In this document: one piece after another, positions 10,417-19,173 of the stretch
Position numbering within the stretch: the stretch's first letter is position 1
Layout: every line of letters begins with the position of its first letter
Assembly: GCA_016201405.1 (NCBI GenBank)
Contig: JACQCZ010000015.1
Location: forward strand, 294,110-358,109
Direction of reading: 5' to 3'
Source of the DNA: Candidatus Acetothermia bacterium
Lineage (GTDB): Bacteria; Bipolaricaulota; Bipolaricaulia; RBG-16-55-9
Length of the DNA stretch: 64,000 bases
Notes under the pieces: generated by a model
The model's input: the letters and a program-made list of their open reading frames with translations, nothing else
Told to the model about the DNA's origin: nothing
Databases searched by the model: none
Made by a program: the position numbers and the translations under genes

Positions 10417-10438
10417 ACGACAGGAGTAAAAATCGGCA

Positions 10439-11782
10439 ATGGCAAACCAAAAGCGCGCTTATATCCATACCTGGGGCTGTCAGATGAATGAGCACAAGAG
10501 CGAAGGCATTGGCGGCGTTCTTGCTCAGGATGGTTATGAGCTCGTCTCCTCACCGGAAGAGGCCGATCTTGTCATCTTCAACACCTGCATGGTGCGCGAG
10601 AAGGCTGAAGACAAAGTCTATTCAGAAGCGGGCAAGATTCGCTTGCTCCGTGATAAGAATCCAGACTTATTGCTCGGCATCGGCGGCTGCATGGCGCAGG
10701 CCTTGGGGCAAAAGATCTTTGAGCGCAGTCCGGCTGTCGATTTTGTCTTTGGCAGCTCTAACGTCACCGACGTTCCTCATCTCATCCGTGAAGCTCAATC
10801 CCGAAACGGGAATGGCCGCCACGACGAGCCAGTCATGGCGCTCCAGAAGATTCCAGACCGTATTGAAGAGCTTCCCTTCGTGCGCGAGAGCCGCTTCCAT
10901 GCAAAAGTCACGATTACAGAGGGATGCTCGAATTTTTGCTCATTTTGCATTGTGCCCTATACAACGGGATTGCTGAGAAGCCGTCTTCCCGGCGATATTA
11001 TGCACGAAGTAAGCAGTCTGGCTACACAGAAGTACAAAGAGGTCCAGCTTCTCGGTCAGAATGTCGACTCTTATGGAAATGATCTAGATGACCCAGACAT
11101 CAATTTTGCCAATCTTCTACTAGCCCTCTCACAAGTTGATATCCCAAGAGTTCGTTTTATGTCGTCCCATCCAAAAGATATTACATCCAAAGTGATTGAT
11201 GTCATTTCAGAGAAGAACAACATCTGTGAGCATATCCATATGGCTGTGCAATCTGGAAGCGACCGGATTTTGCAGGAGATGCGGCGCGGCTACACGCAGA
11301 TCCAGTTTCTTGAGCTCGTGGATGAGATCAAGTCCCGCGTGCCCGGTGTGAGCGTCACCACAGACATCATTGTCGGGTTCCCAACAGAGACCGAGCATGA
11401 TTTTCTAGATACTGTGAACTTGGTTGAGAAGGCCCGTCTCGGTGGAGCCTACATCTTTCGCTACTCTCCCCGCCCAGGCACAATCAGCTATTACAAATAT
11501 GAAGACGACGTCCCACAGGATGAGAAGATGCGCCGCTCCAACTATTTGTTAGACATACAGAAGAAGATCATCGATGAAGAGCACCTTAAGCGCGTCGGCA
11601 AGACGGAAGAAGTGCTTGTCGAACGACCGGCACGAATCGGGGGTGGACGCTTTATTGGAAAGAGCCGTGACAATAGAACGGTGATCTTTCCGGCAACGTC
11701 TGAGATGATCGGATCGTTCGTTCATGTGCTCATCAACGAAGGCAGCGCCTCTGGATTGATGGGAACTGTAATGCTGTCATAG
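10439..11782 (+). CDS. miaB: tRNA-2-methylthio-N6-dimethylallyladenosine synthase (MiaB)
   Basis: MiaB is a radical-SAM methylthiotransferase that converts i6A37 to ms2i6A37 in tRNAs reading UNN codons. The 447-residue protein has the three domains of the family. The N-terminal UPF0004 domain carries three auxiliary-cluster cysteines (TWGCQMNEHKS, NTCMVREKAEDK, GGCMAQ). The radical-SAM core has CSNFCSFCIVPYT. A C-terminal TRAM domain contains VLVERPARIGGGRFIGKSRD. NTCMVRE-type sequence favours MiaB over RimO or MtaB. An AGGAGT site precedes the ATG. Confidence 0.93.
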   Translation: MANQKRAYIHTWGCQMNEHKSEGIGGVLAQDGYELVSSPEEADLVIFNTCMVREKAEDKVYSEAGKIRLLRDKNPDLLLGIGGCMAQALGQKIFERSPAVDFVFGSSNVTDVPHLIREAQSRNGNGRHDEPVMALQKIPDRIEELPFVRESRFHAKVTITEGCSNFCSFCIVPYTTGLLRSRLPGDIMHEVSSLATQKYKEVQLLGQNVDSYGNDLDDPDINFANLLLALSQVDIPRVRFMSSHPKDITSKVIDVISEKNNICEHIHMAVQSGSDRILQEMRRGYTQIQFLELVDEIKSRVPGVSVTTDIIVGFPTETEHDFLDTVNLVEKARLGGAYIFRYSPRPGTISYYKYEDDVPQDEKMRRSNYLLDIQKKIIDEEHLKRVGKTEEVLVERPARIGGGRFIGKSRDNRTVIFPATSEMIGSFVHVLINEGSASGLMGTVMLS

Positions 11783-11800
11783 ATTAAATATAAATCATTT

Positions 11801-12898
11801 ATGCTGCGACAGATTGAGCGAAGAAGATCGAGAGTCGTCAAAGTAGGCGAAGTCAAGATTGGTGGAGATAACCCAATCTCTGTCCAGTCCATGGCGACAA
11901 CACCCACCGATGATATTGAGGCGACTGTAGCTCAAATTCACCGTCTGGAAGAGTCTGGGTGCGAGATCGTGCGCGTGGCCGTGCTCAATATGAATGCCGC
12001 CAAGTGCCTTAGCACCATAAAATCTCGCATCTCGATCCCGCTCGTTGCTGATATCCACTTTGACCACAGACTCGCGCTCGAAGCTGTTCGGCAGGGCGTC
12101 GATAAAGTCCGCCTCAACCCGGGTAATATTACAAAGACAGAGAAGATCAAAGAGGTTGTCCAGGCAGCGAAAGATGCTGACATCCCCATTCGCGTCGGAG
12201 TCAATTCTGGTTCTATTGCCAAAGACATTTTAGTCAAGCATGAAGGAGCCACGCCCGAGGCGATGCTGGAGAGCGCCCTCAACGAGCTAGAGATTTTAGA
12301 ATCTCTCAATTTCAAGAATACACTCATTTCGCTCAAGTCGACCGATGTGCGAGTCATGATCGAGTCTTACCGCCTCATGGCCAAACATGTTGATTATCCC
12401 TTCCATCTTGGCGTGACGGAGGCCGGAATGGGCGAAGCGGGCGTAGCCAAGAGCGCTCTCGGCATCGGGGCTCTGGTCGAAGAGGGGATTGGCGACACAC
12501 TTCGGGTCTCATTGACTGGCGAGCCGACCAAAGAGGTAAAGGTGGGCTTTGATATTCTGGCGGCGCTGGGGCTGCGCTGGCGCGGAGTGCAATTTAGCTC
12601 TTGTCCCACCTGCGGACGCATTGGCATCAACCTGGAGAAGATTGTGATCGAGGCGCAGGAGCGACTCAAGAATGTCGAGACCCCACTCAAGATCTCGCTC
12701 ATTGGCTGCGTCGTCAACGGGATCGGCGAGGCCGGCCACTCCCATCTGGGACTTGTCGGCCAAGACAAAGCTGGAGTTCTATACAAAGACGGGAAACCCG
12801 TCAAGCGCGTCCCGGAAGAGCAGATTGTGGATGAGCTGGTGCAGATGGTTCACCAGTATGAAGAAGAGCTCAAGGCTGTTACCGCCCAAACCGAGTGA
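11801..12898 (+). CDS. ispG: (E)-4-hydroxy-3-methylbut-2-enyl-diphosphate synthase (GcpE/IspG)
   Basis: IspG is a [4Fe-4S] enzyme that makes HMBPP in the MEP pathway of isoprenoid synthesis. The 365-residue length fits the two-domain bacterial form: a TIM barrel (VADIHFDHRLALEA, KVRLNPGNI, VGVNSGS) and a C-terminal cluster domain with SCPTCGRIGIN and IGCVVNGIGEAGHS providing three cysteines and a glutamate. It begins MLRQIERRRSRVVKVG and lies 18 nt after miaB. Its stop overlaps the GTG of the next small gene. It shows the organism uses the MEP route. Confidence 0.96.
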   Translation: MLRQIERRRSRVVKVGEVKIGGDNPISVQSMATTPTDDIEATVAQIHRLEESGCEIVRVAVLNMNAAKCLSTIKSRISIPLVADIHFDHRLALEAVRQGVDKVRLNPGNITKTEKIKEVVQAAKDADIPIRVGVNSGSIAKDILVKHEGATPEAMLESALNELEILESLNFKNTLISLKSTDVRVMIESYRLMAKHVDYPFHLGVTEAGMGEAGVAKSALGIGALVEEGIGDTLRVSLTGEPTKEVKVGFDILAALGLRWRGVQFSSCPTCGRIGINLEKIVIEAQERLKNVETPLKISLIGCVVNGIGEAGHSHLGLVGQDKAGVLYKDGKPVKRVPEEQIVDELVQMVHQYEEELKAVTAQTE

Positions 12899-13182
12899 AT
12901 CCCCAGCTTCTAAAGATCATTGGGCGAAACATCGCTGGGGTCGTTCTCATCTTGATTGGACTGATTCTGCGGCTCACATCCATTGTCACCGGCGGATTTT
13001 TGATGACCCCTGGAATCATCCTGCTGCAATTCCCAGGCAAGCGGAAGCTCTTGGAGCGCCGTGAAAAGAACCGCTTCATCTCGCAGATTCTTGATAAACA
13101 GGAATCTATACGAAAGATCTGGAAGAGCCTCTATACTCAAGCAGGGCCAATAATTGGCAAGAAAAAATCCGACGGAATATAA
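12895..13182 (+). CDS. Small membrane protein of unknown function (PGPGW-like)
   Basis: The 95-residue protein starts at a GTG that overlaps the ispG stop (GTGA), a coupled-translation arrangement. Residues about 8-50 form one or two hydrophobic helices, with LMTPGIILLQFPGKRKLL reminiscent of the small PGPGW transmembrane family. A basic C-terminal tail (ERREKNRFISQ, GKKKSDG) would lie in the cytoplasm. I do not recognise a function. The following glycosyltransferase begins right after its stop, so these genes are probably translated from one message. Confidence 0.65.
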   Translation: MNPQLLKIIGRNIAGVVLILIGLILRLTSIVTGGFLMTPGIILLQFPGKRKLLERREKNRFISQILDKQESIRKIWKSLYTQAGPIIGKKKSDGI

Positions 13183-13197
13183 TTGAGTCCCATTCTC

Positions 13198-13839
13198 ATG
13201 ATGACGAGAGCATCAGCGATCATCCCTGCTTATAATGAGGCTGAGCGTATTTCCGCCGTCATAGCACCTTTACAAGCCGCCGAGCGAGTGGATGAGATCA
13301 TCGTCGTGGATGATGATTCCACCGATGGGACGGCCCAGATTGCCTTCCGTCACAACGCAAGAGTGATCAAGATGCCCCGCAATCTGGGAAAGGCTGCGGC
13401 TCTCGATCGCGGTGTGCGGGAAGCGCAGAATGATATACTATTGTTTCTGGATGCGGATCTAGTCGGATTACAAGCCTCTCACATCGATTTGCTGATATCA
13501 CTCTATGAAGAAAAGAACCTAGATATGCTTGTTGGAGTCTTTAAGAACGGGCGGCTGAACACGGACATCGCTCAAACCATTGCCCCATATCTCTCTGGCC
13601 AGCGTGTGCTGCGCCGCAGGCACTGGAACAAGCTTCGAGAATCAGGCAAACTGGAATTTGGGGTCGAGATGGCCCTTACCAAGCTTTCGATCAAAGAGAA
13701 CTGGGTTGAAGAGCGTGTCTTTCTGGAAGGCGTGACTCATGTCATGAAGGAGAAGAAGCGGGGCTTCTCGCAAGGATTTATCGAGCGCATTCACATGTAT
13801 GGCGATATCCTGCGGTCCCTCTTCACTCGTGTCAGCTAA
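13198..13839 (+). CDS. Family 2 glycosyltransferase
   Basis: This protein of about 213 residues has the GT-A fold of GT2 enzymes: [13 protein letters not shown] at the N-terminus, the nucleotide-sugar stretch [12 protein letters not shown], and the metal-binding DAD in [10 protein letters not shown]. It transfers a sugar from a nucleotide-sugar donor to an unknown acceptor, often a lipid carrier or polysaccharide. ATG 13198 is chosen; a TTG at 13183 directly after the preceding stop would add five residues. It has no C-terminal membrane helices, unlike dolichol-phosphate mannose synthases with membrane tails. The preceding small membrane gene may be its partner (inference from spacing). Confidence 0.82.
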   Translation: MMTRASAIIPAYNEAERISAVIAPLQAAERVDEIIVVDDDSTDGTAQIAFRHNARVIKMPRNLGKAAALDRGVREAQNDILLFLDADLVGLQASHIDLLISLYEEKNLDMLVGVFKNGRLNTDIAQTIAPYLSGQRVLRRRHWNKLRESGKLEFGVEMALTKLSIKENWVEERVFLEGVTHVMKEKKRGFSQGFIERIHMYGDILRSLFTRVS

Positions 13840-13855
13840 ACTCTCTGCACTGGCT

Positions 13856-15133
13856 ATGAATCAAAGGCTAGAACAGGTTGATCCTGTGACCTTTCAGATC
13901 ATTCAAAATGAACTGAAGCGCCAGCAGAAGACGATTGAGCTGATCGCTTCTGAGAATTTCACTTCACCGGCTGTGCTCGAAGCCCAAGGCTCAGTGCTTA
14001 CGAATAAATATGCCGAAGGCTATCCTGGCAAGCGCTACTATGGCGGCTGCGAGTATGTTGACGAAGTAGAAGAGCTGGCAAAAAAGCGTCTTTGCAATCT
14101 TTTTGGAGCGGAGCATGCCAATGTCCAACCCCATTCAGGCTCGCAGGCCAACATGGCTGTCTACTTCGCTGCGTTGCAGCCGGGTGACACACTGATGGGT
14201 TTGGCTCTGGATCAAGGCGGGCATCTCACGCACGGCCATTCGGTCAATTTTAGCGGCAAGTTGTTTAAGACTGTGCATTACGGCGTTGACCGCAAGACGG
14301 AAAGACTCGATTACGATGAGATCCTTAAGATTGCTCTTCAAGAGAGACCCAAGCTGATTGTGACGGGAGCGACTGCCTATCCACGTCAGTTCGATTTCGA
14401 GAAGATGCGCGAGATCTGTGATGAGATCGGCGCATATCTCATGGCGGACATCGCCCATATTGCGGGTCTGTGCGCGACAGGTCTGCACCCGTCGCCGATT
14501 CCCCATGCCCATTTTGTCACGACAACGACCCACAAAACATTGCGCGGGCCGCGGGGTGGGGCCATCTTATGCAGCAAAGAGAATGCGCAAAAGCTAGATC
14601 GGGCCGTCTTTCCCATGATGCAAGGTGGCCCGCTTATGCATGTGATCGCGGCCAAGGCCGTCGCTTTCAAAGAGGCTCGGTCAGTAGAGTTCAAAATCTA
14701 TCAGCAGAATATTGTGAACAACGCTAAAGCTCTTGCGAAGGCGCTCGCCGAGCGAGGCTTTCGTCTCGTAACCGGTGGCACTGATAATCACCTGGTGCTT
14801 GTTGACCTCAGTCCGAAAGAGATCACAGGTGCTGAGGCTGAGATATATTTGGAGTCCGTTGGAATCACAGTCAATAAGAACACAATTCCGTATGACTCCC
14901 GAAAGCCAGCGATCACCAGTGGCATTCGTCTTGGAACACCGGCCGTCACCACCCGTGGCATAGATGAGGCGGCTATGATTGAGATTGCCGAGATGATCCA
15001 TATCGTGATCGAAAGCGCAAAGAATGGCTCACTGGAAGGGCGTAAAATAGAGATTCGCAGCCAAGTGGAGAGTCTTTGTGAGCGGTTCCCAATTTATGAT
15101 GCCCGATCATATCTTGTCAAAACAGAATCATGA
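13856..15133 (+). CDS. glyA: Serine hydroxymethyltransferase
   Basis: GlyA interconverts serine and glycine with tetrahydrofolate, supplying one-carbon units. The 425-residue PLP enzyme has [11 protein letters not shown] near the N-terminus, the conserved Tyr stretch [20 protein letters not shown], and the PLP lysine in [13 protein letters not shown]. The frame is open 19 codons upstream to 13799, inside the GT2 gene, but the family start [10 protein letters not shown] at ATG 13856 is preferred. The promoter of rho overlaps its stop codon. Confidence 0.96.
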   Translation: MNQRLEQVDPVTFQIIQNELKRQQKTIELIASENFTSPAVLEAQGSVLTNKYAEGYPGKRYYGGCEYVDEVEELAKKRLCNLFGAEHANVQPHSGSQANMAVYFAALQPGDTLMGLALDQGGHLTHGHSVNFSGKLFKTVHYGVDRKTERLDYDEILKIALQERPKLIVTGATAYPRQFDFEKMREICDEIGAYLMADIAHIAGLCATGLHPSPIPHAHFVTTTTHKTLRGPRGGAILCSKENAQKLDRAVFPMMQGGPLMHVIAAKAVAFKEARSVEFKIYQQNIVNNAKALAKALAERGFRLVTGGTDNHLVLVDLSPKEITGAEAEIYLESVGITVNKNTIPYDSRKPAITSGIRLGTPAVTTRGIDEAAMIEIAEMIHIVIESAKNGSLEGRKIEIRSQVESLCERFPIYDARSYLVKTES

Positions 15134-15142
15134 GGCTATAAT
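15114..15142 (+). promoter_or_regulatory. Sigma70-type promoter of rho, with about 105-nt leader
   Basis: TTGTCA (15114-15119), 17-nt spacer and TATAAT (15137-15142), overlapping the end of glyA. Transcription would start near 15150, leaving an untranslated leader of about 105 nt before rho. The leader is C/T-rich in its first half. Rho commonly controls its own synthesis by terminating in such a leader, which is known from other bacteria and only inferred here. Confidence 0.6.
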
Positions 15143-15254
15143 TGAGCTGCCGAGGTGAAGACCATCCATTTCCCATCCCATTTGGTGCACTGAGCGTTGT
15201 GCCACTCTATCTGGGGGAATGCAAAAAAACTGAGAGGGACATCTACCAAACAAT

Positions 15255-16580
15255 ATGGATATTAGTGAGCTAAGATCGAAAAGCATGAAAGAGTTGCGAG
15301 AGATCGCCGAGGGGCAAGGGCTCAACGGCCTCTCGCAGATGAAGAAAGAAGAGCTGGTCTGGGCTATTTTGGATGCCATAACCCAAAAAGAGGGGCTGAG
15401 CATCAAGAATGGTGTTCTGGAGATTCTTCCGGATGGATATGGATTCTTGAGAGACAAATCTTGCCTGCCTGGTAGAAATGACATTTATGTTTCGCCTTCA
15501 CAGATCAAGCGCTTTGGCCTCAAAGATGGGGATATTGTGCGTGGAACGGTGCGGCCGCCCAAGGATGACGAGAAGTATTATGCACTGCTCAAAGTCCAAG
15601 AGATCAACTTCAACGACCCTGATCAGCTACGGCGGCGAACCGATTTTAGCGACCTAACACCGTACCACCCCACGAATCAGATTCGTCTTGAGCATGATCC
15701 CGAAGAGTACTCCACGCGCATCATCGACCTCTTCTCGCCCATCGGTAAGGGCCAGCGTGGGCTAATTGTCTCACCACCCAAAGCCGGAAAGACAACGCTC
15801 TTAAAGCATATAGCCCATGGCATCATGGCCAACCACCCCGAGATTTATCTGATCGTTCTGCTCGTGGACGAGCGACCTGAAGAGGTCACCGACTTCAAGC
15901 TTTCCGTTGAAAAAGCGATCGCGGGCCGGGAGCATCCAGGCAAATTTGATCCCGAAGTGGTCTCAGCCACATTTGATCAGAAGCCTGAAGTCCATACACG
16001 CATCTCTGAGATGGTCATCTCGAAAGCAAAGCGTCTGGTCGAGCATCAGTATGACGTTGTCATCTTGATGGATTCGATCACCCGTCTGGCCCGCGCCTAC
16101 AACTTAGCCATCACACCCAGTGGAAAGCTTCTATCGGGTGGTATGGACCCGACAGCACTTTATATGCCCAAAGAGTTCTTTGGGGCGGCGCGCAATATCG
16201 TTGACCTGGGTGCACCCCCCGACTCAAAAGGACTACCCGTAAGCCGTGGCAGCCTGACAATCATTGGAACGGCTCTAGTAGACACAGGCTCACGGCTTGA
16301 TCAAGTCGTCTTTGAAGAGTTCAAAGGGACTGGCAACATGGAATTGGTGCTGGAACGAACCCTTGCGAACCGAAGGCTCTTCCCGGCGATTGATTTGGAA
16401 CTCTCCAGCACGCGAAAAGAAGAGCTATTGATGGAAGATGATGTTCGCCGCAAGGTCTGGATCCTGCGCAAGATGACGGGTGAGATGAGTGACAGACAGA
16501 AAGAGCTGGCCTTCATCTTGGGCGAGATGTCCAAAACCCGGACGAATGAGCAGTTCCTCAACAACATGGCCAGCGGCTGA
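15255..16580 (+). CDS. rho: Transcription termination factor Rho
   Basis: Rho is a hexameric RNA-dependent ATPase that ends transcripts. The 441-residue protein has the N-terminal helical domain (residues 1-45, ELRSKSMKELREIAEG), the RNA-binding cold-shock fold (GYGFLRDKSCLPGRNDIYVS), Walker A PPKAGKTTLLK near residue 180, the Q-loop DSITRLARAYN, EEFKGTGNMEL and the Arg finger in SSTRKEELL. Against the E. coli protein as I know it, two extra segments of about 13 residues appear: one after ERPEEVTDF (residues about 213-236), the other splitting the usual ARN-EEGGSLTII (residues 316-331). See findings. Confidence 0.96.
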   Translation: MDISELRSKSMKELREIAEGQGLNGLSQMKKEELVWAILDAITQKEGLSIKNGVLEILPDGYGFLRDKSCLPGRNDIYVSPSQIKRFGLKDGDIVRGTVRPPKDDEKYYALLKVQEINFNDPDQLRRRTDFSDLTPYHPTNQIRLEHDPEEYSTRIIDLFSPIGKGQRGLIVSPPKAGKTTLLKHIAHGIMANHPEIYLIVLLVDERPEEVTDFKLSVEKAIAGREHPGKFDPEVVSATFDQKPEVHTRISEMVISKAKRLVEHQYDVVILMDSITRLARAYNLAITPSGKLLSGGMDPTALYMPKEFFGAARNIVDLGAPPDSKGLPVSRGSLTIIGTALVDTGSRLDQVVFEEFKGTGNMELVLERTLANRRLFPAIDLELSSTRKEELLMEDDVRRKVWILRKMTGEMSDRQKELAFILGEMSKTRTNEQFLNNMASG

Positions 16581-16588
16581 AAAAGAGC

Positions 16589-17842
16589 GTGTCCGACTTT
16601 CGGATTACTGGCGGTCACCGCCTCGAAGGCAAAGTCCGGGCCCAAGGCTCCAAAAACGCCTCTCTCCCTATCTTTGTTGCGACTCTGCTGACGGATGAAG
16701 AGATCATTCTCCGCCGTGTTCCCCATCTAAAAGATATTCATACCCTTACTGAGATTCTTCAAGCTTTGGGGAAAACAGTCGAACATAATCAATCGAATAT
16801 CTATTCATTTAGTAAGACGCAAAAGTTGAGTGGTAAAGCTCCTCATCAACAAGTGCGGAAGATGCGTGCCTCATTCCTCGTTTTGGGACCCCTGCTGGCA
16901 CGCATCGGAGGGGCTGAAGTTGCTCTGCCAGGGGGCGATGCGATTGGAATGCGCCCGGTCGACTTGCATCTCAGTGGGCTCCAAGCGATGGGAGCAGAGT
17001 TTGAGCTGCGCGAGGGAGTTGTCTATGCGCGCGCAAAGCGCCTAAGGCCTGCTGAGATCTTCTTAAAATATCCTTCCGTGGGCGCCACAGAACACTTGAT
17101 GATGACCGCAGCGCTCATCCCCGGGCGCACGGCTATTCATAATCCTGCGCAGGAGCCTGAGATCAGCGATCTGGCGCAACTACTGACAAAAATGGGAGCC
17201 AAAATCACAGTCACACCATCCCACATTGAGGTCGCGGGGTGCGAAAGACTTTGCGCTGCCGATCACACGATCATCCCAGACCGGCTTTGCGCAGGCACGT
17301 ACGCCATTGCCACAGCTCTTTGTGGTGGTGAGGTCGAGATCGGAGCCAATCCGACGCATCTCCGGCCTCTGATTGCCGTTCTAAGAGAAGCCGGAGTCAA
17401 AATCGAAGAGCACACTGAAAGCATCTTGGTGAGAGCGGACAAGAATCAACGATATCGCCCTCTTGAGATCGAGACCCGTCCCCATCCAGGGTTTCCGACA
17501 GATTTGCAAGCCCCGATGATGCCGCTGCTGGCCCTCGCTTCTGGTACTAGCCGCATCACCGAGACTGTATTTGAAGACCGCTTTGCATATGTTCAGGGCT
17601 TACAGAAAATGGGCGCATCTGTAGAAGTTTGGGGGCAGACTGCTATAATCCATGGTGTGGAAAAGCTGCATGGTGCCGAAGTTCAAGCCTTAGACATCCG
17701 GGCCGGAGTGGCGCTTGTTTTGGCAGGCCTGGCTGCTGAAGGCGTGACCATCGTAAGGGATCCTAAAGAGCATATCGCCCGTGGCTATCAGAATTTAGGA
17801 GGAGATCTACGACAAATAGGGGCAGAGATCAGCGCAACGTAA
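16589..17842 (+). CDS. murA: UDP-N-acetylglucosamine 1-carboxyvinyltransferase with Asp in place of the active-site Cys
   Basis: MurA adds enolpyruvate from PEP to UDP-GlcNAc, the first committed step of peptidoglycan synthesis. The 417-residue protein shows the EPSP-synthase-like fold: Lys-Asn of the active site in QGSKNASLP, GATEHLMMTAAL and HPGFPTDLQAPMM with the catalytic Asp. The loop that normally reads GGCxIGxRPVDLH reads GGDAIGMRPVDLH: the codon at 16937-16939 is GAT, Asp117. Natural Cys-to-Asp MurA enzymes (Mycobacterium, Chlamydia, Borrelia) are active and insensitive to fosfomycin, which alkylates the Cys. The start is GTG, 8 nt after rho. Confidence 0.94.
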   Translation: MSDFRITGGHRLEGKVRAQGSKNASLPIFVATLLTDEEIILRRVPHLKDIHTLTEILQALGKTVEHNQSNIYSFSKTQKLSGKAPHQQVRKMRASFLVLGPLLARIGGAEVALPGGDAIGMRPVDLHLSGLQAMGAEFELREGVVYARAKRLRPAEIFLKYPSVGATEHLMMTAALIPGRTAIHNPAQEPEISDLAQLLTKMGAKITVTPSHIEVAGCERLCAADHTIIPDRLCAGTYAIATALCGGEVEIGANPTHLRPLIAVLREAGVKIEEHTESILVRADKNQRYRPLEIETRPHPGFPTDLQAPMMPLLALASGTSRITETVFEDRFAYVQGLQKMGASVEVWGQTAIIHGVEKLHGAEVQALDIRAGVALVLAGLAAEGVTIVRDPKEHIARGYQNLGGDLRQIGAEISAT

Positions 17843-17847
17843 ATCGC

Positions 17848-19173
17848 TTGATAGAAGACCGAGTCGGTATTCGGTCCAGAGTATACGGACAAGAGAAGGC
17901 AATTTTGGTTGGAGTCGTTCAGGGATTGAACGAGCGCGAAGAGCGAGAAGTGATGGAAGAGCTGATCGCTCTCAGCAAAACTGCCGATGTGCAGGTCTTG
18001 CACGTGATCACCCAGAGAAGAAATAAGCCCGATCCTTCCTATTTTATTGGTGAAGGTAAAGCCCAACAGATTCGCGATCTGGCAGAGCAGGCCGGAGCCA
18101 ATGCGATCATCTTCAACGAATCTCTCTCACCCGCACAGGGCAGGAATCTGGAAGAGCGGATTGGCGTAAAAATTATTGACCGCCCCCAGCTGATTCTGGA
18201 CATCTTCGCCCAGAGAGCCAAAAGCAAAGAGGCCAGGCTGCAAGTGGAGCTGGCTCAGCTGGAGTATCTGCAGCCCCGCATGCGCGGCTGGGGTGAGGCA
18301 CTGAGCCAACTTGGCGCAGGCATCGGAACCCGCGGCCCTGGTGAGACCAAATTGGAGTTGGAGCGCCAAGCCATCAAGCGCCGCATCCACGCCATCAAGA
18401 AGCGCTTGGACGAGGCCAAAGCCGAGCGTGCATTGCGCCGCAAGCAACGCGCCCGCCGTGCCGTTCCCGAGGTCGCCATCATCGGCTACACAAATACAGG
18501 CAAATCTACACTGCTGCAAGCCCTCTGCCATGCTGAGACTCTGATTGAAGACAAACTCTTTGCAACTCTGGATACCCGCACACGCCGAGCGAAGCTCCCC
18601 ACTGGCCGAGAAATCGTCTTTATTGACACAGTCGGATTTATCAGAAAGTTGCCGCACCAACTTGTGCCTGCGTTTCACTCCACCCTCGATTCGGCTCGCG
18701 ACGCTGATCTATTACTAAATATTTTAGACGCCTCCAGCCGCAGCATGCTGGAGCAACACAAGACAATCCAAGGGGTCTTGAAAGAGCTTTTTGGCAGTGA
18801 GCCCAGGCCTCCGATGCTCAACGTCCTGAACAAAGTGGACCAGGTCCTCTCTCGCGAAGACCAGCAGCGATTAGAGCAGGCACGCTTTGAGATTCAGCCT
18901 GCGGTTGAGATCTCCGCTCAACAAGGGATAAATCTCAATGAGTTGCTCGAGAAGATTACTGAGATGCTCCAGGCTCAAGGGGCGCGCGTCTTGGTCGAGA
19001 TTCCCTACTCCGAAGGGGCGCTGGTCGAAAAGCTTCACACCTGGGGCGAGATCGTGACCGAGCGCTACGAGGGAGACAAGATCGTGGTGGAGGCTCTACT
19101 CGATGAAGTGACCATTGCCTCACTTGAAAAGGCGAGCCTTCGAAACGGCATTCATCTCATTCGGCCAATCTGA
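17848..19173 (+). CDS. hflX: GTPase HflX
   Basis: HflX is a ribosome-associated GTPase that splits stalled or hibernating ribosomes. The 441-residue protein has the N-terminal HflX domain (VLHVITQRRNKPDPSYFIGEGKA, FNESLSPAQGRNLEE), the linker LSQLGAGIGTRGPGETKLE and a G domain with GYTNTGKST (P-loop), DTVGFI (G3) and NKVD (G4). It starts with TTG 5 nt after murA, so it is probably in the rho-murA-hflX transcript. The 3' end overlaps the convergent holB gene by 17 nt. Confidence 0.94.
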   Translation: MIEDRVGIRSRVYGQEKAILVGVVQGLNEREEREVMEELIALSKTADVQVLHVITQRRNKPDPSYFIGEGKAQQIRDLAEQAGANAIIFNESLSPAQGRNLEERIGVKIIDRPQLILDIFAQRAKSKEARLQVELAQLEYLQPRMRGWGEALSQLGAGIGTRGPGETKLELERQAIKRRIHAIKKRLDEAKAERALRRKQRARRAVPEVAIIGYTNTGKSTLLQALCHAETLIEDKLFATLDTRTRRAKLPTGREIVFIDTVGFIRKLPHQLVPAFHSTLDSARDADLLLNILDASSRSMLEQHKTIQGVLKELFGSEPRPPMLNVLNKVDQVLSREDQQRLEQARFEIQPAVEISAQQGINLNELLEKITEMLQAQGARVLVEIPYSEGALVEKLHTWGEIVTERYEGDKIVVEALLDEVTIASLEKASLRNGIHLIRPI

